DNA of 8,415 bases, from assembly GCA_003250455.1 (NCBI GenBank), contig QKGK01000370.1, positions 1 to 8,415 on the forward strand. Reading direction: 5' to 3'. Of this stretch, positions 5,457 to 8,415 are shown in pieces. This DNA is from Chloroflexota bacterium (GTDB lineage Bacteria; Chloroflexota; Anaerolineae; Anaerolineales; UBA11579). Under the pieces are notes generated by a model that saw only the letters and a program-made list of their open reading frames with translations, searched no databases and was not told where the DNA came from. The translations under genes were made by a program, and so were the position numbers. The first letter of the stretch is position 1. Each line of letters opens with the position of its first letter.

Positions 5457-6695
5457 ATGAACATGAAAAAATCTTTTCTTATCTTATCCCTCCTGGTCAT
5501 CCTGCTAAGCTTCAGCGTATTGACTGCTTCCGCTCAGGATGCCCCGGTAGTGCGGGCGATCCTGTTTTATTCTCCTTACTGCCAGCACTGTGAATATGTG
5601 ATCAACACAGTATTTCCACCGCTTTTTGACGAATACGGCGATCAGCTGCTCATCTTAGGTGTGGATGTCTCCCAGGAATGGGGCTCCACCCTGTTTAATG
5701 ACACCATCACCGAAATTGGGTATCCGGAGGACCAAACCGGGGTGCCCTTTTTGATGGTAGCCGACCAGGTGCTGATCGGCTCGGCACAAATCCCCGAGGA
5801 ATTCCCGGATATCATCGCCAGCGGCATTTCAGACGGCGGGATTGCCTGGCCTTCTGCCATAAAATTGCAAGACTTTCTTGTGGGGCAAGGCTATATCAAC
5901 GCTGCGGGGGAAGATGTTACCCCCACCCCGGCGGCAGAACTGGCCACGGCAGTTGAAGAAGCGACTGCCACCACCCCACCTGAAGACACGGCGGAACCCA
6001 CTCAGGAACCCACCGAGACCCAAGCCCCAACGACTCCCCCGGTGGCAGCAAATACCTCCTCCGACGGCGAGATCACTGTTTTTGATGAGAACACCAACAC
6101 GGAGAGTTCCTTCGGAGATAACTTCAACCGGGACAAGATTGCCAACAGCCTGGCGATCGTCGTGCTGGTGATCATGGTTGCGGTCGTAATCTGGATGGGA
6201 ATCCAGTTCATGCAGGCATCTACCCCTAAGTTGTGGCCATCCTGGGTGCTGCCGGTGCTGCTGGTGCTTGGCCTTGCGATTGCCATCTACCTGGCAACTG
6301 TCGAAGTCACCGGCAATGAGGCTATCTGCGGGCCGGTTGGTGACTGTAATGCAGTCCAGCAAAGTAAATATGCCACCCTGTTTGGCTTCCTTCCGGTCGC
6401 CATTTTGGGAATCATTGGCTATGTGATGATCGGCGTCTTCTGGCTGACCGCTAAACTGACCAGTGGCAGGATCCAATTCTTTGCAACTATGTCCATGTTC
6501 CTGTTTGGTCTGTTCGGATTGATCTTCTTCATTTACCTGACCTTCCTGGAACCGTTCGTGATCGGTGCGACCTGTATCTGGTGCATCAGTTCCGCTATTA
6601 TCATGACGCTGATCAATTTGCATAACACCCCCATGGCCCTCAACGCCTGGGCAGAGATGGATGTAGACGACTACCTGGACGACGAAGACGAATAA
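5457..6695 (+). CDS. Thioredoxin-like domain fused to VKOR-type quinone reductase
   Basis: This is a 412-residue envelope protein that probably makes disulfide bonds in exported proteins and passes the electrons to quinone. A signal peptide (about 1-26, ending ASA) precedes a thioredoxin-like domain (about 30-145) with active site Cys42-Gln-His-Cys45 and the cis-Pro loop TGVPF (Pro97). A Thr/Pro/Glu-rich linker (about 152-200) follows. Five membrane helices come next, near 231-251, 264-282, 307-331, 342-363 and 366-387. The VKOR core has the loop cysteines Cys291 and Cys297, Ser303, and the CxxC Cys373-Ile-Trp-Cys376. Both cysteine pairs map to the outer face if the signal peptide is cleaved. 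The domain order, thioredoxin first, is the reverse of the well-studied cyanobacterial VKOR-Trx fusion. The acidic tail (DVDDYLDDEDE) would be cytoplasmic. A second ATG lies two codons downstream; neither has a clear Shine-Dalgarno, so coupling to the preceding gene is likely. Confidence 0.9.
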   Translation: MNMKKSFLILSLLVILLSFSVLTASAQDAPVVRAILFYSPYCQHCEYVINTVFPPLFDEYGDQLLILGVDVSQEWGSTLFNDTITEIGYPEDQTGVPFLMVADQVLIGSAQIPEEFPDIIASGISDGGIAWPSAIKLQDFLVGQGYINAAGEDVTPTPAAELATAVEEATATTPPEDTAEPTQEPTETQAPTTPPVAANTSSDGEITVFDENTNTESSFGDNFNRDKIANSLAIVVLVIMVAVVIWMGIQFMQASTPKLWPSWVLPVLLVLGLAIAIYLATVEVTGNEAICGPVGDCNAVQQSKYATLFGFLPVAILGIIGYVMIGVFWLTAKLTSGRIQFFATMSMFLFGLFGLIFFIYLTFLEPFVIGATCIWCISSAIIMTLINLHNTPMALNAWAEMDVDDYLDDEDE

Positions 6696-6775
6696 TAATT
6701 TCACCACTTGTTTGGATCAGGAAAGGTTAGGAACAGAGCAAATTTACAAAACCCTGAACCAAAGGAGAAAACTTT

Positions 6776-7207
6776 ATGAAAATAGCAGTTGTTACAGATG
6801 ACGGGAATACCATCAGCCAACATTTTGGCCGGGCAACCCAGTATGCCGTCTTTGACATTCAGAACGGGAAAATTTTGTCCAAAGAGCTGAGAGAAAAAGC
6901 CGGGCACCATACTTTCCAGGCTGAAGGTCAAACCCATGACCACGACCATCACCATCACGAAGGCCGCGGCATGGACGCGCATGCGGACCACAAACACGGC
7001 CGCATGGTTGCCACAATTACCGATTGTGAAGTGCTGCTCTGCCGCGGGATGGGCCAGGGCGCATTCATCAGCATGCAGCAGGCCGGGATCAAGGCTTTGC
7101 AAGTGGATTTTCATTCCATTGATGAGGCTATCCAGGCGCTGATCGATGGCGAGATCGACCAACACGTCCACGAGCAGTTGTGCGGAGATCACAACCACCA
7201 TCATTAA
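6776..7207 (+). CDS. NifX/NafY-like (dinitrogenase iron-molybdenum cofactor) protein, His-rich
   Basis: This 143-residue protein belongs to the family annotated as dinitrogenase iron-molybdenum cofactor biosynthesis protein (NifB C-terminal/NifX/NafY-like). Its start MKIAVVTDDGNTISQHFGRATQYAVFDI is typical, as are the later DCEVLLCRGMGQGAF and the SIDEAIQALIDGEID region. Family members in non-nitrogen-fixing organisms are common and mostly of unknown role. This one carries a His-rich insertion (about 44-74, including HDHDHHHH) and a His-rich C-terminus (HNHHH), with Cys84, Cys89 and Cys136. That suggests binding or buffering of a metal such as Ni, Zn, Co or Fe, which is inference. No nif gene lies nearby, so a role in nitrogenase is unlikely here. 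AAGGAG lies 8 bases ahead of the ATG. It starts 80 bases after the VKOR gene with no terminator seen in between, so read-through is possible. A strong terminator follows. Confidence 0.88.
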   Translation: MKIAVVTDDGNTISQHFGRATQYAVFDIQNGKILSKELREKAGHHTFQAEGQTHDHDHHHHEGRGMDAHADHKHGRMVATITDCEVLLCRGMGQGAFISMQQAGIKALQVDFHSIDEAIQALIDGEIDQHVHEQLCGDHNHHH

Positions 7208-7232
7208 GCCGTACACAGACCTTTGAAAGCAT

Positions 7233-7268
7233 AAAAACCCGGTGAAAATTCACCGGGTTTTTATTTTT
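7233..7268 (+). terminator. Rho-independent terminator after the NifX-like gene
   Basis: CCCGGTGA (7238-7245) pairs with TCACCGGG (7250-7257). The stem extends by A5/T5 at its base to 13 bp, with a four-base loop and a T-rich tail (TTTTTATTTTTCC). It begins 26 bases after the stop codon. Confidence 0.93.
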
Positions 7269-7302
7269 CCTGTCTTCATCAAGATAAATATTCTCTCCAT
7301 AG

Positions 7303-7336
7303 TCTTTTTACAATCTTTTTACATCCACTGGATAAA
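7303..7336 (+). promoter_or_regulatory. 11-bp-spaced direct repeat overlapping a putative promoter
   Basis: TCTTTTTACA occurs twice, at 7303-7312 and 7314-7323, so the TTTACA cores are repeated every 11 bp, one helical turn. Tandem TTxACA-type repeats at this spacing are how PhoB/PhoP/OmpR-family response regulators bind. TTTACA is also a 5/6 match to a -35 element; with the first copy as -35 and GATAAA (7331-7336) as a weak -10, the spacer is 18 bp. It lies about 80-100 bases ahead of the repeat-protein gene. The repeat is seen directly; its regulatory role is inference. Confidence 0.45.
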
Positions 7337-7356
7337 CTAATCTCAATATCAACCAG

Positions 7357-7380
7357 ACAGCCCGAGCTTTGGGCTGTTTT
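7357..7380 (+). terminator. Leader hairpin with T-tract, possible attenuator
   Basis: ACAGCCC (7357-7363) pairs with GGGCTGT (7371-7377) around a seven-base loop and is followed by TTTTAG. It sits between the putative promoter and the start codon at 7403, with the ribosome-binding site directly downstream. It has the form of a modest intrinsic terminator, so it could attenuate the next gene or end a short transcript; it may also just stabilise the mRNA. Confidence 0.45.
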
Positions 7381-7402
7381 AGGAAATAAAAGGAGTAACG
7401 AA

Positions 7403-8104
7403 TTGAAAAACAAAAGACGAAATCTGACCCTGTTTGCAGTGGTAATCCTCCTCCTGGCTGCCAGTCTGGTCGCTTTTCGCCCGTATGGCGGAGATGCTGA
7501 CGCGGATGGCGTTTCAGACTACACCGAGGCTCTGGCTGAAGCGCTCGGAATCGATGTAGACACCCTGCAAGCCGCTCAGCAGACCGCCGAAGAAAACGCA
7601 CTCAACCAGGCCGTTACAGATGGTTTGATCACCCAGGAACAGGCCGATGCAGCACTTTCCGGAGAAGCTTCTGGCAAACCCGTCCGCTTCAAAGGCAGTG
7701 ACATCGACATGGACACCTATCTCGCAGACGCATTGAACATTACCGTTGAAGAGCTGGAATCTGCAGAAGCGGAAGCCAAAAGCATCCTGCTTGACCAGGC
7801 GCTTGAAAATGGCACCATCACCCAGGAAGAGTATGATGCACAGCAGCTCCGCAGCACCATGAGCCCCTACTTTGAAAACGCCTACTCCTCAGCGTATCAA
7901 AGTGCGATCGATGCTGCCCTGGCAGACGGCGCGATCACCGAAGAGCAAGCAGCCCAACTGGAAGCTGAACCGCAGTTTGGCGGGCGTGGTTTCGATGGTG
8001 GACATGGCTTCGATGGCGGCCGTGGAAAGCACGGAGGGATGACTCAAGATTTAGAAGGCAGTTCCTCGTTTGGCGATAATTCTGTATCGGGTGCTGACAA
8101 CTAA
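7403..8104 (+). CDS. Secreted acidic repeat protein with calcium-loop-like motif
   Basis: This is a 233-residue protein I can describe but not name. The start is TTG, supported by AGGAG seven bases upstream. A basic N-terminus and hydrophobic helix (about 7-24) form a signal peptide or membrane anchor. Next is DADADGVSDYTE (31-42), matching the D-x-D-x-D-G-x-x-D-x-x-E calcium loop of thrombospondin type 3-like repeats. A helical repeat follows twice, 43-85 (LAEALGIDVDTLQAA...DGLITQEQAD) and 107-148 (LADALNITVEELESA...NGTITQEEYD). A shorter third copy lies at 162-187 (QSAIDAALADGAITEEQAAQ). The GxITQEQA element is like that of DUF2680/YckD-type secreted proteins. The tail (190-212) is Gly-rich with GFDGGHGFDGGRG, then Ser/Asp-rich. 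There is no catalytic motif. An envelope, structural or metal-binding role is possible. The gene is monocistronic, between two terminators. Confidence 0.75.
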   Translation: MKNKRRNLTLFAVVILLLAASLVAFRPYGGDADADGVSDYTEALAEALGIDVDTLQAAQQTAEENALNQAVTDGLITQEQADAALSGEASGKPVRFKGSDIDMDTYLADALNITVEELESAEAEAKSILLDQALENGTITQEEYDAQQLRSTMSPYFENAYSSAYQSAIDAALADGAITEEQAAQLEAEPQFGGRGFDGGHGFDGGRGKHGGMTQDLEGSSSFGDNSVSGADN

Positions 8105-8137
8105 CCGCAGCCAACCGACGCTGAACAAGGTTTAGCC

Positions 8138-8179
8138 ATAGAAAAAAGCACGGCCATAAGAAGCCGTGCTTTTTTCTAT
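8138..8179. terminator. Bidirectional terminator between convergent genes
   Basis: ATAGAAAAAAGCACGGC (8138-8154) pairs perfectly over 17 bp with GCCGTGCTTTTTTCTAT (8163-8179) around an eight-base loop. Each strand carries a run of six T after the GC-rich part, so the element can stop transcription both from the repeat-protein gene (stop at 8104) and from the PspC gene (stop at 8196). Confidence 0.94.
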
Positions 8180-8195
8180 TCAAGTCAATTTAGAA

Positions 8196-8415
8196 CTATT
8201 CGGCGTCTTCCACTTCTACAACGGTGGAGGGGGCGTCCAGAGGTTCCTCAGGAACCACCAGCAGCATCACCAGGTAGACCAACAGCCCGGGGCCGCCTGC
8301 CAGTGCGAAGAGCACAAACAGCAAGCGCACAATTGTGGCATCCATTTTGAGATATTCACCCAGGCCGCCAGCCACACCGGCGATCATGCGATCACTGCGG
8401 GAGCGGTACAACTTT
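8196..8415 (-). CDS. PspC domain membrane protein, 5'-truncated by the window edge
   Basis: At least 72 residues are visible of a small PspC-domain membrane protein. The N-terminal KLYRSRSDRMIAGVAGGLGEYLKMDATIVRLLFVLFAL is the domain's signature: a basic start, the GVAGGL(G/A)EY motif, then a membrane helix. A second hydrophobic stretch (GPGLLVYLVMLLVVP) and an acidic tail (VVEVEDAE) follow. PspC proteins are inner-membrane components or sensors of the phage-shock/envelope-stress response; many bacteria carry stand-alone small copies without other psp genes. A TTG at 8409-8411 could be taken as the start. However, the codon before it is AAG, and relatives normally begin with one or two Lys before LYRS, so the true start is most likely just beyond the window. 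The gene converges on the repeat-protein gene across a shared terminator. Confidence 0.88.
   Translation of the reverse strand, partial: KLYRSRSDRMIAGVAGGLGEYLKMDATIVRLLFVLFALAGGPGLLVYLVMLLVVPEEPLDAPSTVVEVEDAE

Noticed and set aside
5829..6707. 292-residue minus-strand open frame opposite the Trx-VKOR gene
   Set aside because: It is a shadow of the coding strand: rich in Gln, His, Gly and Arg, with no membrane or enzyme motif, while the plus frame has signal peptide, CxxC motifs and helices.
6776..7207. Evidence for a nitrogen-fixation locus
   Set aside because: Only one NifX/NafY-like gene is present. The family is common in organisms without nitrogenase, and no nifB, nifH, nifE or related gene lies in the window.
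6701..7216. 171-residue minus-strand open frame opposite the NifX-like gene
   Set aside because: Its Met/Val-rich stretch is the reverse reading of the His codons on the plus strand (CAT/CAC give ATG/GTG). It has no ribosome-binding site and would run through the end of the neighbouring terminator region.
8409..8411. TTG at 8409-8411 as start of the PspC gene
   Set aside because: The frame continues upstream with Lys, as in relatives that begin M-K-K-L-Y-R-S, so the Leu is probably internal and the start lies outside the window.

Overview
The window carries about a dozen genes at roughly 55% GC and looks like the chromosome of a member of the Chloroflexota, probably Anaerolineae. That placement is inference. 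It rests on the gene set: a two-SIS-domain PGI/PMI-type sugar-phosphate isomerase, a short M50 peptidase next to an HD protein and a DUF4260 protein, DUF951 in front of rsmI, a thioredoxin-VKOR fusion and a PspC gene. Nothing points to a phage, plasmid or genomic island, and I see no rRNA, tRNA, CRISPR array or insertion sequence.

Layout. The left edge (2-235) is the C-terminus of a TolB/PD40-type beta-propeller protein. A gene-free stretch follows (236-575) with a hairpin, two inverted copies of a palindromic intergenic repeat (364-440), a possible terminator (474-498) and an extended -10 promoter. That promoter drives a small four-helix membrane protein and a GNAT acetyltransferase, closed by a strong terminator at 1621-1650. 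Next is a three-gene minus-strand operon, read from 3212 down to 1653: M50 site-2 protease, HD-domain protein (probably with a CTG start), DUF4260 membrane protein. It is transcribed away from a plus-strand run of four genes (3323-6695): DUF951, rsmI, bifunctional phosphoglucose/phosphomannose isomerase, thioredoxin-VKOR fusion. The two promoters sit back to back at about 3266-3287.

A His-rich NifX/NafY-like protein (6776-7207) follows with its own terminator. Then comes a secreted acidic repeat protein (7403-8104) with a calcium-loop-like motif and a Gly-rich tail. It is preceded by an 11-bp-spaced direct repeat that resembles a response-regulator site, and by a leader hairpin. A perfect 17-bp bidirectional terminator separates it from a convergent PspC gene that runs off the right edge.

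How the genes fit together. Most are housekeeping or envelope functions: 16S rRNA methylation (RsmI), sugar-phosphate interconversion, disulfide formation outside the membrane, and membrane proteolysis. I do not see a clear new multi-gene system. The parts most worth a second look are the reversed Trx-VKOR architecture, the secreted repeat protein with its putative regulatory site, the CTG start hidden behind a stop codon, and the double palindromic repeat.
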